A DNA stretch of 44,005 bases from an uncultured Oscillospiraceae bacterium (GCA_934597175.1 CAKTQR010000018.1:1-44005); one strand, 5' to 3'; positions 32,048-41,146 are shown, counted from the stretch's first letter. Made by a program: numbers and translations. The notes: generated by a model from the sequence alone, not told the origin.

Positions 32048-32863
32048 TTACTTCTTGACTATGGGGTAGCAGGCTTCGGTCACGAATTCGTCGGGGTTTT
32101 GCGTTTCGTGGGGGCTGACATGATAGATGTTGAACATCGGGCCTGCGTAGTCATAGCCGTTTGCGTCTATCCATGCGGTCATGGCGGCATAGACATCGGT
32201 TATCTGCTCGTAGCTGCCCTTGAAGGTGCAGCTTGCGACGGTGACCTCCGGCAGGGTGCGGAACTTCACATGCTCGGTGTCGGGGTAGTTCCCCTTGACG
32301 GTCTTCCATGCGAGCACCTCGACATTTTCCTCCTTGTACTCGCCGTCAAGGAAGGTCACGGCACATAGGCAGGGGTCTGCGGGAACAAGCCCCATGCGGC
32401 AGGTCTCGCCGACCAGAACGCTCCACACCATGCCCTCGGCCTCATAGCGGGGGATGGTCATCTGAACGGTGGCGGCATAGCGCTCGGGTATAGTCTTTAC
32501 GGTAACATCATAGCTCATGTTTTCTTCCTTTCTCAGCCGTTTTCGGGCTGCGTCCAGAAGCGTCAGCTTATGCGCCGTGTCATCGGATAGCTCCTCAAGC
32601 TCCCTTTGCCGCTGCGAGAAAAAGCGCTCTAGCGTCTCGGGGTCGTCATACACCTCGAGTATCCTCACAATATCGGCAAGGGAAAAGCCCATGTCCTTTA
32701 GGGCGGTTATGCGGCCGACGGTGGGGAGCTGATCTTCTCTGTAATAGCGGTAATCGGTGAAGCGGTCGACCACGGCGGGCTTTAAAAGACCTATCTCGTC
32801 ATAATGGCGGAGCATTCTGACGCTGACTCTGGACAGCTTTGAAAATTCTCCGATCTTCAGCAT
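32048..32863 (-). CDS. MerR-family regulator with GyrI-like effector domain
   Basis: 271 residues. An N-terminal MerR winged helix (IGEFSKLSRVSVRMLRHYDE, DYRYYREDQL) and a dimerisation coiled coil (RQRELEELSDDTAHKLTLL) precede a C-terminal GyrI/BmrR-type ligand domain (about 120-271) ending VTEACYPIVKK. Relatives activate multidrug efflux or stress genes on binding cationic or hydrophobic compounds. No transporter is adjacent, so its target lies elsewhere or it regulates itself. Shine-Dalgarno AGGAGGT lies before the ATG. Confidence 0.88.
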   Translation of the reverse strand: MLKIGEFSKLSRVSVRMLRHYDEIGLLKPAVVDRFTDYRYYREDQLPTVGRITALKDMGFSLADIVRILEVYDDPETLERFFSQRQRELEELSDDTAHKLTLLDAARKRLRKEENMSYDVTVKTIPERYAATVQMTIPRYEAEGMVWSVLVGETCRMGLVPADPCLCAVTFLDGEYKEENVEVLAWKTVKGNYPDTEHVKFRTLPEVTVASCTFKGSYEQITDVYAAMTAWIDANGYDYAGPMFNIYHVSPHETQNPDEFVTEACYPIVKK

Positions 32864-32951
32864 GGCGGTACCTCCTGTGCTGTGTAATTTCTGAGCTCGG
32901 TCTTATGATATTGCCTGACACAGTGTGAGAGTCAATAGGTAATTTATAATT

Positions 32952-33761
32952 TCAGTCAAGCGCCAAATTCCACACCGTGTCACGAGGGAAGTCCTTGGCT
33001 TCATATGCTGCGATAAACGCAGTGCCGTAGCGGTCGGGGCGGCGGACAAGGGCGCTTTTTGCGCCTAAGCGGCGGCACAGCGCCGGGATGAACTCCGGCG
33101 TGTCGTTCAGCGCCTCTTTTACCATCAGAACGCCGTTATCCACATAGCCGCAGGCGATGCCGCCGTTACATTCAAACAGCCCACCGCCGTAGGTCTTGCA
33201 CAGGGCTTCCTGAAACAGCATGTAGCCGTAGTTTAGGTTTACATAATTCTTGTCACGCAGAATATCCGCACGCTTAAATGCGTACTCGTCGGCAAAAAGC
33301 GGGTTTATTTCGGCGGCTCTGTCCGAGGGGAGCACCGTCTCGTACATGCATCTTGTTGCAGCCTGAAACCCTCCGACCCGCTCGTACCAGGCGTACAGCG
33401 ACTCCTCGGCGGGGAGCGTCGTGCAAATTTCAATGCCGTTTTCCCAGCTGTACCTCTCGCAGGCCGCCACCAGCTTTGCGCCGATGCCGTTACTGCGGGC
33501 ACTCGGCTCAACTGCGACGGCGTAGATATACCCCAGCTTCACAGGCAGCTTTTCGGGACACCACAGCTCGGCATCCAGCACATACGCTGCGCCCAGAAGC
33601 TCGCCGCCGCTTTCCGCAACAAGACCCGTGCCCATCGACGGCAGCAGCTCAAAAAAGCGGTCGACGAGCTCCGGCACATCGCCGAAGGTCTCCGTCCACA
33701 GGCGCTTGAGCGAGGGGATATCCTCATGCCGGTATTCATTTATGTTCACTGCGTAGTACAT
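32952..33761 (-). CDS. GNAT-family N-acetyltransferase
   Basis: 269 residues. The first half is a GNAT domain: DIPSLKRLWTETFGD, then the acetyl-CoA binding strand-loop LGYIYAVAVEPSARSNGIGAKLV and 'SLYAWYERVGGF'. The second half (about 145-269) is a diverged extension of unknown role. It is the last gene of the cca–udg–DUF2156–GNAT operon; only one base separates it from the previous stop. The acceptor is unknown. Confidence 0.85.
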   Translation of the reverse strand: MYYAVNINEYRHEDIPSLKRLWTETFGDVPELVDRFFELLPSMGTGLVAESGGELLGAAYVLDAELWCPEKLPVKLGYIYAVAVEPSARSNGIGAKLVAACERYSWENGIEICTTLPAEESLYAWYERVGGFQAATRCMYETVLPSDRAAEINPLFADEYAFKRADILRDKNYVNLNYGYMLFQEALCKTYGGGLFECNGGIACGYVDNGVLMVKEALNDTPEFIPALCRRLGAKSALVRRPDRYGTAFIAAYEAKDFPRDTVWNLALD

Positions 33762-33762
33762 A

Positions 33763-34659
33763 TCATTTTGACCTTACGATGTATTTTTTGAGTATCTCCT
33801 CGGGCTTGTACGACAGCTTCGAGGTGCGCAGAGCGGGGTTGCCCATGTCGTCCTCCCGGTTGACATAACGCATTTCGGGGTGCTTTGCCATGACCATGCG
33901 TGCCATCTCACGGCAGAGCATGGCGTACGCCCCATCAATGTCGGTATAGGCTTTTTCAAAGTGGGTGCAGAAGGTGTCGCTGCTTATGACCTCGCCGACG
34001 GTGAAGCCGACGAGCCTGCCGTCTGCGATGAGCATGCCGCCCTCAAGGCCCAGCTCATCAAAGTTGTTAAAGCCACGGACGATGGCATCGTGCTCAAAGC
34101 CTATATCGTCGGTGAGCCTGTCTTGAGACTGCTGTGTCCACTTATCGAGCATGTCGAGGCAGTCGGGGAGGCGGCCTTTAGTTATCGGCTCAAAGCTCCA
34201 TTCGTGCTCGGCCTCAAAGCGGTTGCAGTAGTTGCGCTTTGCGTGCAAATGCCTGCCAGGGTACTCGGCGAGCTTGTCGATCTCGTAGATATAGTCGGAA
34301 AAATCCCTGTCCTCGATGATCTCAAACTCATCGGGGTAGGCTTCGTTTATGAGCGCAAGGTGCTCCTCGCACACGCCGCAGATGCGCAGGGGGAGGGCGT
34401 TTCTTTCACAAATACCCTGCATAAATTCAAAGCTCGGGCGAATATCGCCGCTGCCGACGGGAAAGGCGAAGAACAATTCGCCCTTTCTGTGCAGCAAAGT
34501 GACAAGTCTGTCGCCGCAGAGGGTGACAGACTGCTTAAAGCGCTTGTCCCACATGTAGACATTGCCGAAGCAGAAGTCGGCGCTGCGGGAGTTTTCAATT
34601 TTAAAAAGCCTGTCCACGGCAGGCTTAAGGTCAAGTGTAACGGGTTTAAGTGAGTGCAT
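33763..34659 (-). CDS. DUF2156 protein (MprF C-terminal-like acyltransferase fold)
   Basis: 298 residues, soluble. It has the DUF2156 pattern: NSRSADFCFGNVYMW near the N-terminus, HLHAKRNYCNRFEAEH, a central GMLIADGRLVGFTVGEV and the C-terminal YVNREDDMGNPALRTSKLSY. These proteins have a double GNAT fold like the aminoacyl-transferase part of MprF, but most free-standing ones are uncharacterised. It lies between the glycosylase gene (three bases upstream) and the GNAT gene (one base downstream) in one operon. Confidence 0.88.
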   Translation of the reverse strand: MHSLKPVTLDLKPAVDRLFKIENSRSADFCFGNVYMWDKRFKQSVTLCGDRLVTLLHRKGELFFAFPVGSGDIRPSFEFMQGICERNALPLRICGVCEEHLALINEAYPDEFEIIEDRDFSDYIYEIDKLAEYPGRHLHAKRNYCNRFEAEHEWSFEPITKGRLPDCLDMLDKWTQQSQDRLTDDIGFEHDAIVRGFNNFDELGLEGGMLIADGRLVGFTVGEVISSDTFCTHFEKAYTDIDGAYAMLCREMARMVMAKHPEMRYVNREDDMGNPALRTSKLSYKPEEILKKYIVRSK

Positions 34660-34662
34660 CGG

Positions 34663-35235
34663 TCAATAGGTTTCCTTACAAATTCTTTTTATCTCGCTTC
34701 TTATCGAGCGCAGGTCGGCAAAGGTCTCGGGACGCTTTGAAATGTCCCTGAGCAGCGCCGAGGGGTGGTATATCGCCGTCATGCGCCGGCCGTTGATGTC
34801 AAACCACAGCCCGTGCTCACGGGTGATGCGAAAATCGTCCCGGATGAGCGTTGTGGCGGAAATGCGGCCGAGGCATATAATTATTTTGGGGTCAACGAGC
34901 CGGATCTGCTCCTCAAGCCAGGGGTAGCAGGCGTCCTGCTCCTCGTCACGGGGGTCACGGTTTCTCGGCGGGCGGCACTTTACAATGTTTGCGATATACA
35001 CCTTGCTGCGGTCGAGGTCTATCATCCTGAGCATATCGTCAAGCAGACGGCCGGCAGGACCTACAAAGGGTATGCCCTGAAGATCCTCCTGCTCGCCCGG
35101 ACCTTCGCCGATGAGCATGACCTCGGCACGGTCGTTGCCGACGCCGAACACCAGATTCGTCCGTGTTTTGCCGAGCTCGCAGCGCATGCAGCCACGGCAG
35201 TTGGCGCTCAGCTCCTCCATATTAGCACACTGCAT
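34663..35235 (-). CDS. Type-4/5-like uracil-DNA glycosylase with Fe-S cluster
   Basis: 190 residues. Cluster Cys in CRGCMRC near the N-terminus and later in KCRPPRN and ACYPWLEEQ. Active-site motifs are GEGPGEQED, the GIPFVGPAGRLLD segment and the C-terminal HPSALLR. It removes uracil from DNA in base excision repair. The ATG follows GGAGG by seven bases and overlaps the cca stop by one base (TGATG). A second ATG five codons in has no better ribosome site. Confidence 0.92.
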   Translation of the reverse strand: MQCANMEELSANCRGCMRCELGKTRTNLVFGVGNDRAEVMLIGEGPGEQEDLQGIPFVGPAGRLLDDMLRMIDLDRSKVYIANIVKCRPPRNRDPRDEEQDACYPWLEEQIRLVDPKIIICLGRISATTLIRDDFRITREHGLWFDINGRRMTAIYHPSALLRDISKRPETFADLRSIRSEIKRICKETY

Positions 35236-36428
35236 CAGCTTTCCTCCGAATACTTCGCAAGCTCCAGCAGGATCTCACGCTTGTTATTATCAGGGTATTC
35301 CATTACATAGTCGAGCAGGAATTTGAGCATCTCGCCAAGCTCCGGACCCTTGAGTCCAAGACTCAACAGATCGTCGCCCGAGACGGCAAGGTGCTTGAGC
35401 GAAAAGCACTCGCCGCTTTTGAGCACGGCCTTGAACTCCTTTTCGCAGCCAAGCCCGTTTATGACATCGTATGCGGCGACGGCGCAGGCGACCGAGTCTA
35501 CCCCGTAGCGGCTCAAGAGCCTTTTCCAGCCGAGCTTATCGGTGGGTGCGTCACACTTCAGCATCGCCTCTGCGTCGGCGCAGCAGCGCAGCGTGCGCCC
35601 GTCGAGCCGAAGCTCCTCCAAAAATGCGTGTGCCGACGGGATATAGCCGTATTTTTGGAGCATTATACTGAATGTAACCCAGCGGGTCAGGGGCTTGCGG
35701 CTCATGCCTGCAATGTCGGCATAATTGGGGTTTGCCCAGCCGCTGCCGGGTATGTAGCGCTTTAAAAGCCCGAATTTTATCGCAACGCCGAGCGTTTCCG
35801 GGCGGGTGGTGAGCAGTATCTTTTCAAGCTCGTCACGCACACGCTCCGGCGCAAGCTCCGAGGCGAGGGGGGCACATTCCGATATTGCGGCGATGGTCGG
35901 ATATTCAATAGTAAAGCCGAGGCGGGCGGAAAAGCGAAGTGCCCTGAACATTCGCAGTGCATCCTCGTTAAAGCGCAGCACCGGATCGCCGACGCAGCGT
36001 ATCGTGCGCTCTCTTATGGCCTGCACGCCGTCAAAGGGGTCGGAGAGCATGCCGTCGGCGGATAGGGCGATGGCATTCATCGTAAAGTCACGGCGGCTGA
36101 GGTCGCTTATAAGGTCAGAAACAAAGGTGACCGACTCCGGCCTGCGGTGGTCACGGTAGCTGCCGTCGGTGCGAAAGGTCGTGACCTCGGCCGAGCGGTT
36201 GCCGATCTTCACGGTGACCGTGCCGTGCTTAATGCCGGTGGGCTCAGAGCCGGGGAAAATGCTCATGACCTCCTCTGGCAGAGCGCTCGTGCATATATCC
36301 CAGTCCTGCGGGGTGATGTCCATGAGCATATCACGGACGCAGCCTCCGACGAGATACGCCTGATGCGATCTTGCCTGAAGACCGAACAGTATCTGCCTGA
36401 CATATTTAGGCGGGTTTATTTGTGGCAT
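35235..36428 (-). CDS. cca: CCA tRNA nucleotidyltransferase
   Basis: 397 residues, class II nucleotidyltransferase. YLVGGCVRD and the DWDICTSA metal-binding Asp pair, then HGTVTVKI, SRRDFTMNAIAL, and RFNEDALRMFRALRFSARLGF given here as FNEDALRMFRALRF. It adds or repairs the 3' CCA of tRNA. The ATG at 36428 lies eight bases after AGG; a GTG three codons earlier overlaps that site and is less likely. First gene of the minus-strand operon and divergent from murC. Confidence 0.93.
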   Translation of the reverse strand: MPQINPPKYVRQILFGLQARSHQAYLVGGCVRDMLMDITPQDWDICTSALPEEVMSIFPGSEPTGIKHGTVTVKIGNRSAEVTTFRTDGSYRDHRRPESVTFVSDLISDLSRRDFTMNAIALSADGMLSDPFDGVQAIRERTIRCVGDPVLRFNEDALRMFRALRFSARLGFTIEYPTIAAISECAPLASELAPERVRDELEKILLTTRPETLGVAIKFGLLKRYIPGSGWANPNYADIAGMSRKPLTRWVTFSIMLQKYGYIPSAHAFLEELRLDGRTLRCCADAEAMLKCDAPTDKLGWKRLLSRYGVDSVACAVAAYDVINGLGCEKEFKAVLKSGECFSLKHLAVSGDDLLSLGLKGPELGEMLKFLLDYVMEYPDNNKREILLELAKYSEES

Positions 36429-36465
36429 GAATAACACCTATAATAGTATGTGAATATTAAACTAC

Positions 36466-36494
36466 TTGTAATGTTTTGATTCCGGTATTATAAT
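36466..36494 (+). promoter_or_regulatory. murC promoter
   Basis: TTGTAA, 17 bp, TATAAT; leader of about 70 bases to the murC start. Confidence 0.6.
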
Positions 36495-36569
36495 ATCATT
36501 TGCAAAATGATACATCAATAATAAATTGTAAATAAAAGATGCGGCAAAATCGCATTGATTGGAGATATT

Positions 36570-37949
36570 ATGTCTGATTTTGATAAGTTCCTTAAAAAGG
36601 GCAGCAAGGGTCATCTCATAGGCATCGGCGGCGTTTCGATGTCTCCGCTTGCCGAGGTACTGCATGATGCAGGGCTTGAGATAACGGGCTCTGACATCGC
36701 CGAAAGCGAGCGCACCTCGAATCTTCGAGGCAAGGGCATTGAGATATTCATCGGCCACGATGCGGCGAATATCACGCCCGATACGCAGTTTGTCGTCAGA
36801 ACTGCCGCAGCCCACGACGATAACCCCGAGGTCATAAAAGCGCACGAGATGGGCATACCCGTGTTCGAGCGCACGCAGGCATGGGGCGCTATCATGCGTG
36901 GCTATAAAAACGCCCTGTGCATCTCCGGCACGCACGGCAAGACCACGACGACCTCCATGTGCACGCACATTCTCATGGCGGCCGAAAAAGACCCCACCGT
37001 CATGATAGGCGGCACTCTGCCGCTTTTGCAGGCAGGTCACCGTGTCGGCAACGGCGACACCATCGTCATGGAGTCGTGCGAGTATTACAATTCGTTTTTG
37101 CAGTTTTACCCCACGGTCGCTGTGATACTCAACATTGAGTCTGACCACCTTGACTTTTTCTCCGGCATCGAGGATATCAAAAAGAGCTTCCGGGCCTTTG
37201 CCGAGAATGTTCCGCACGACGGCTATGTCGTCGCAAACTACGATGATGAGAACACCATGGACGCACTAAAGGGTCTTGACCGCAACATCGTGACCTTCGG
37301 TCTTACCTCCAAAGCGGATGTGTACGCTAAAAATGTTGTGCGCATAGGCTCGCTCACGAAGTTTGACATTATGTATAAGGGCAAGTACCTTGAGACGGCA
37401 AACATCCATGTCCCCGGCGAGCATAACCTCAAAAATGCCCTTGCCGCAGCGGCTGCAAGCATTTGCCTCGGTATTAAGCCGACTGCGATAAAGTACGGTC
37501 TTGCGGGCTTTTCGGGCGCAGGACGGCGCTTTGAGTTCAAAGGCAAATTTAACGGTGCCGATGTCTTTGACGACTACGCCCACCACCCGGGCGAGGTCAA
37601 GGCGCTCTTGGATGCCGTGGAGCTTCTCGGCTACAAGCGCACCATCGTCATCTTCCAGCCGCACACCTACAGCCGCACAAAGGCGCTGTTTAACGACTTT
37701 GTCCGTCAGCTAAAACGGCCGGACATCGTATATCTTGCCGAGATATTTGCCGCCCGGGAGAAAAACACCCTCGGCATAAGCTCCAAGGATCTGGCGGATA
37801 ATATAGACGGGGCAAGGTTTTACAAGACCTTCGGCGAGATAGTCGAAAGCCTTCGTGAGACGGCTCAGCCCGGTGATATTATACTCACCGTCGGAGCGGG
37901 CAATGTCTATAAGATAGGCGAGCAGCTTTTAGAGGACGATTACGAGTAA
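36570..37949 (+). CDS. murC: UDP-N-acetylmuramate–L-alanine ligase
   Basis: 459 residues. N-terminal Rossmann-type GIGGVSMSPLAEVL, ATP P-loop SGTHGKTTTTSM, ligase motifs NIESDHLDFF and GEHNLKNALAA, and the Mur C-terminal DDYAHHPGEV. It adds L-alanine to UDP-MurNAc in peptidoglycan synthesis. The ATG at 36570 follows TTGGAG; an earlier ATG five codons upstream contains this ribosome site. It is a single-gene unit between cca and a hydrolase gene. Confidence 0.96.
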   Translation: MSDFDKFLKKGSKGHLIGIGGVSMSPLAEVLHDAGLEITGSDIAESERTSNLRGKGIEIFIGHDAANITPDTQFVVRTAAAHDDNPEVIKAHEMGIPVFERTQAWGAIMRGYKNALCISGTHGKTTTTSMCTHILMAAEKDPTVMIGGTLPLLQAGHRVGNGDTIVMESCEYYNSFLQFYPTVAVILNIESDHLDFFSGIEDIKKSFRAFAENVPHDGYVVANYDDENTMDALKGLDRNIVTFGLTSKADVYAKNVVRIGSLTKFDIMYKGKYLETANIHVPGEHNLKNALAAAAASICLGIKPTAIKYGLAGFSGAGRRFEFKGKFNGADVFDDYAHHPGEVKALLDAVELLGYKRTIVIFQPHTYSRTKALFNDFVRQLKRPDIVYLAEIFAAREKNTLGISSKDLADNIDGARFYKTFGEIVESLRETAQPGDIILTVGAGNVYKIGEQLLEDDYE

Positions 37950-37966
37950 GAAAATAGCAAGGTAGG

Positions 37967-37993
37967 ATCTCGGCATAATAATGCCGAGATTTT
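37967..37993 (+). terminator. Probable murC terminator
   Basis: ATCTCGGCAT, loop AATA, ATGCCGAGAT followed by only TTT before G; a good stem but a short U-tract. Confidence 0.6.
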
Positions 37994-38034
37994 GCTGCTG
38001 AATAAAGACATACAAATGAGAAACGGAGAATATC

Positions 38035-38658
38035 ATGGAAATACAATGGCTTGGACATTCATGCTTTAAGATCACTCACGACGGCTACAGCGTCGTCATT
38101 GACCCGTATGACCTCACGAATGCAAACTACCCGCCGCTGAGCGTAAGCGCCGATGCGGTGCTCGTGAGCCATGAGCACAGGGGCCACAACTACCGTGAGG
38201 GCGTGCGCCTTTCCGGCACGACAAGACCCTGCCCGTATGAGGTGAGCGTCGTCGACTGCTTCCACGACACGAGCTGGGGCATACTCAGAGGCACGAACAA
38301 GATACATATCCTCAACTGGGACGGGTACAAGCTTGTGCACATGGGCGACCTCGGCAGCATGCTCACCGACAACGAAAAGGCCGAGCTGTTCGGCGCAGAT
38401 GTCCTCATGATAGCCGCAGGCGGCTTCAGAGCTATGCCCAGCGATAAAACAAAGCCCCTCGCCGATGAGATCTTTGCAAATGTCGTCATTCCCATGCATT
38501 ATGCGCACGACGGCTGCGGCAGCCGCAGAATGGAAAGGGTGGAGGCGTTCACCGACCAGTACATGCCGCTTGACCTTGTGCATTTTTACGACACGGACAC
38601 CATAACCATCGACCACAGCACGCCCCAGCAGGTGGCTGTGCTCAAATACATGAGGTGA
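38035..38658 (+). CDS. Metallo-beta-lactamase-fold hydrolase (UPF0173-like) with altered metal motif
   Basis: 207 residues. The N-terminus MEIQWLGHSCFKI and VVIDPYD are typical of UPF0173/UlaG-like proteins, followed by LVSHEHRGHNY where the family has HxHxDH. The Asp is replaced by Gly (HEHRGH), while HMGDLG and the VVIPMHYAH segment remain. Loss of the Asp would weaken the second metal site. GGAG precedes the ATG. A cytosolic phosphodiesterase- or lactonase-like function is possible, but activity is unproven. Confidence 0.85.
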   Translation: MEIQWLGHSCFKITHDGYSVVIDPYDLTNANYPPLSVSADAVLVSHEHRGHNYREGVRLSGTTRPCPYEVSVVDCFHDTSWGILRGTNKIHILNWDGYKLVHMGDLGSMLTDNEKAELFGADVLMIAAGGFRAMPSDKTKPLADEIFANVVIPMHYAHDGCGSRRMERVEAFTDQYMPLDLVHFYDTDTITIDHSTPQQVAVLKYMR

Positions 38659-38675
38659 TTGTTTACACAAATCCC

Positions 38676-38704
38676 TTGATTTATCGCTATCGGCGGTATA
38701 TATT
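38676..38704 (+). promoter_or_regulatory. Promoter of the MurJ/SpoVB-like gene
   Basis: TTGATT, 17 bp, TATATT, 40 bases before the GTG start. Confidence 0.6.
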
Positions 38705-38743
38705 ACACTAAGTTTTAAAATGATAAGCGTAGGGGGAAAGCCC

Positions 38744-40348
38744 GTGGCTAAGGCAAAGGAACAAAACTATCTGCACGGTGCGGCGATACTTGCCGTCGGT
38801 GTTGTTATAATGAAGATCCTCGGTGCGATCTATAAGATACCCATTGGAAACCTGCTCGGTGACGACGGGTACGGTCTGTTCATCTCGGCGTATAATGTCT
38901 ACAGCGTGTTTCTGATGCTGGCGACAGCCGGACTGCCGGTGGCGCTGTCGAGAATGGTGAGCGAGGCTCACACGCAGGGCAGACAGATGCAGGTGCGCCG
39001 CACCTTCTCGGTCGCATTGTGGACATTCTTCGCCCTCGGCGCTGTCAGCACGGCGATAATGTTCCTGTTTCCCGATTGGCTTGCCGGTATCCTGCACAAC
39101 CCCGACACCGCACTGAGCATCCGCATGCTCGCTCCGGCGGTGCTTCTTGTGTGCCTCACCTCGGCGTTCAGGGGCTATGCCCAGGGACACGAGAACATGA
39201 TACCCACGACCGTCGGCCAGGTGCTGGAGGTCCTCGTCAAGGTCGTTGTCGGTCTTGCGCTTGCGTGGTATTTCGTAAATAACGGCTACGATAAGCCCGT
39301 CGCCTCGGCAGGCGCTATCTTCGGCGTGACCGTCGGATCGCTGGCGGTACTCATATACATGTATGTGTATAAGGTGCGCAATTATAAGATCATTCCCGTT
39401 GCCGAGCCCGATATCCCCGAGCCCCGCAGCGTTATATTCAAAAACCTTGTTAAGATAGGCATACCCATCGCCCTCGGCTCTATCGTCCTGTCGTTTATAA
39501 ATCTTCTCGACTCCGGCCTTTGCATGGCAAGGCTTCAGGACGCAGCGGGCTTTACCTACAACGAGGCAAAGGTGCTCTACGGCGTTTACGGCAAGGCACA
39601 GACGCTGTTCAATGTCCCGGCGGCATTCATAACGCCGCTGACCATCTCCGTCGTCCCGGCTATCGCCGCAAAGATAGTCCTCGGCGACAAAAAGCAGGCA
39701 GCCAAGATATCCGAGGACTCGCTGAGGATCTCCATGGCACTGTGCCTGCCCATGGGCGTCGGCCTTGCGGTGCTGGCAGACCCCATCATGAAGATAATCT
39801 ACCCCGGTGCTCACGAGGCCGGCACGCTTTTGCTGTGCCTTCTCGGCATCGCATCGATATTTGTGTGCTTCTCGCTCATGACGACCGCCGTTTTGCAGGC
39901 AACGGGCAAGGAAAAGCTCACGGCGTATTCCATCATCGCAGGCGGCGTAGTTAAGATAACCGTCAACTGGTTTCTCGTCGGCATCCCGGAGCTTAACATC
40001 TACGGCGCACCTATCGGCACGCTGTGCTGCTATGTGACGATGTGCGCACTAAACCTCATCTTCATCGCCCGCAGCTTCGAAAAGTCGCCGTCGGCGAAGG
40101 AAGTGTTCGTAAGACCCGGCATCGCATGCCTCATCATGGGCGCTGCGACCTACGCAGTGTACTACGCAGGCTCGCTTGTGTTAGACTATAGCAGCAAGCT
40201 TTATATGGCAGCTGCAATGTGCATAGCGATGCTCGTCGCCGTCATCGTTTATGCCGTTGCCGCCATCAAGCTGCGTGCCATAACCGCCGAGGATATGAAG
40301 CTCATACCCAAGGGCGAAAAGATAGCAAAACTGCTCCATATGCGCTGA
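38744..40348 (+). CDS. MOP-superfamily flippase (SpoVB/MurJ-like, YabM type)
   Basis: 534 residues with about 14 membrane helices. Family segments: HGAAILAVGVVIMKILGAIY, the YKIPIGNLLGDDGYGLF loop, ATAGLPVALSRMVSEA, and FRGYAQGHENMIPTTVGQV in part. It likely flips lipid-linked cell-wall precursors; it could be a MurJ, SpoVB or Amj-like paralogue. GTG at 38744 is preferred to ATG at 38720 because AGGGGG lies six bases before it and nothing precedes the ATG. The order flippase–HU–rqcP resembles the B. subtilis yabM–yabO locus. Confidence 0.9.
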   Translation: MAKAKEQNYLHGAAILAVGVVIMKILGAIYKIPIGNLLGDDGYGLFISAYNVYSVFLMLATAGLPVALSRMVSEAHTQGRQMQVRRTFSVALWTFFALGAVSTAIMFLFPDWLAGILHNPDTALSIRMLAPAVLLVCLTSAFRGYAQGHENMIPTTVGQVLEVLVKVVVGLALAWYFVNNGYDKPVASAGAIFGVTVGSLAVLIYMYVYKVRNYKIIPVAEPDIPEPRSVIFKNLVKIGIPIALGSIVLSFINLLDSGLCMARLQDAAGFTYNEAKVLYGVYGKAQTLFNVPAAFITPLTISVVPAIAAKIVLGDKKQAAKISEDSLRISMALCLPMGVGLAVLADPIMKIIYPGAHEAGTLLLCLLGIASIFVCFSLMTTAVLQATGKEKLTAYSIIAGGVVKITVNWFLVGIPELNIYGAPIGTLCCYVTMCALNLIFIARSFEKSPSAKEVFVRPGIACLIMGAATYAVYYAGSLVLDYSSKLYMAAAMCIAMLVAVIVYAVAAIKLRAITAEDMKLIPKGEKIAKLLHMR

Positions 40349-40401
40349 ATTTTGAAGAAAGTATTAAAAAATCAAGGTTTTATGAAAAAAAGACTTGATT
40401 A

Positions 40402-40460
40402 ACAGGGCAGATTGTGGTAGATTTTCAATGCGCTTTCGCAAGGGAGCGCACTTTCCCTGT
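40402..40460. other. Potentially structured non-coding segment upstream of HU
   Basis: ACAGGG (40402) pairs with CCCTGT (40455), enclosing TGCGCT/AGCGCA (40429-40450); AGGGA/TCCCT offers a competing pairing. No U-tract follows. A TATAAT at 40497-40502 is the only promoter element I can see for HU. Confidence 0.3.
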
Positions 40461-40531
40461 AAATAACCCGAGGCTCATTTGCTGATACGGGCTATATATA
40501 ATTACGCACGAAATTTTTAGGAGGATTACAC

Positions 40532-40807
40532 ATGAATAAGGCAGAACTTATCACAGCCGTCGCAGAGAAGACCGGTCTTTCCAAGAAGGACTCCGAGAAG
40601 GCTGTCAACGCCGCTTTTGATACCATTGTTGATACTCTGGTTGCCGGCGAAAAGGTTCAGATGGTTGGCTTCGGCGTTTTTGACATCAAGGAGCGCGGCG
40701 TTCGCATCGGCCGTAACCCCAAGACCCGTGAGGAGATCGAGATCCCCGCAACTAAGGTCCCCTTCTTCAAGGCAGGCAAGGCTCTTAAGGACGCAGTTGC
40801 AAAGTAA
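40532..40807 (+). CDS. hup: HU-family DNA-binding protein
   Basis: 91 residues. Classic HU: MNKAELITAVAEKTGLSKKD, the beta-arm VGFGVFDIKERGVRIGRNP, and a C-terminal helix (FKAGKALKDAVAK). It binds and bends DNA as a dimer and compacts the nucleoid. TTAGGAGGATT lies before the ATG. The codon use suggests high expression. A terminator lies between it and rqcP. Confidence 0.96.
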   Translation: MNKAELITAVAEKTGLSKKDSEKAVNAAFDTIVDTLVAGEKVQMVGFGVFDIKERGVRIGRNPKTREEIEIPATKVPFFKAGKALKDAVAK

Positions 40808-40820
40808 TTTAGCTTGAACG

Positions 40821-40848
40821 AAAAAGTCGCCGTTGGGCGGCTTTTTTT
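40821..40848 (+). terminator. HU terminator
   Basis: AAAAAGTCGCC, loop GTTG, GGCGGCTTTTTTT; overlaps the spacer to rqcP, which is probably transcribed by read-through. Confidence 0.85.
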
Positions 40849-40861
40849 AATAGGAGAGCGT

Positions 40862-41104
40862 ATGAGACTTGATAAATATCTAAAGGTGTCCCGGCTTATT
40901 AAGCGCAGAACGGTGGCTAATGAGGCCTGCGACGGTGAGCGTGTTTCGGTAAACGGCCGTCAGGTCAAGGCCAGCTACCAGGTCAAGGTCGGCGATATCA
41001 TCGAGATCGCCTTCGGCCAGCGCAGCTTGAAGGTCGAGGTGCTCGCCGTGAACGAAACGGCGAAAAAGGACGAAGCTCCGGCAATGTACCGTGAGCTTGA
41101 GTGA
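40862..41104 (+). CDS. rqcP: S4-domain RNA-binding protein RqcP
   Basis: 80 residues consisting of one S4 RNA-binding domain: MRLDKYLKVSRLIKRRTVA, then VSVNGRQVKASYQVKVGD. RqcP (YabO/Hsp15 family) works with RqcH in ribosome-associated quality control, adding alanine tails to stalled peptides on 50S subunits. The ATG at 40862 follows ATAGGAGAGCGT; the reading 16 codons longer runs through the HU terminator. In many Clostridia it is followed by yabP and yabQ; here a terminator and the fourth mosaic flavoprotein follow. Confidence 0.94.
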   Translation: MRLDKYLKVSRLIKRRTVANEACDGERVSVNGRQVKASYQVKVGDIIEIAFGQRSLKVEVLAVNETAKKDEAPAMYRELE

Positions 41105-41109
41105 AAAAG

Positions 41110-41146
41110 AAACGGCATAGCCTACATCGTGTAGACTATGCCGTTT
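41110..41146 (+). terminator. Long hairpin after rqcP
   Basis: AAACGGCATAG-C-CTACA, loop TCG, TGTAG-A-CTATGCCGTTT. A 16-bp stem with one mismatch and a weak T run; a likely terminator. Confidence 0.7.
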
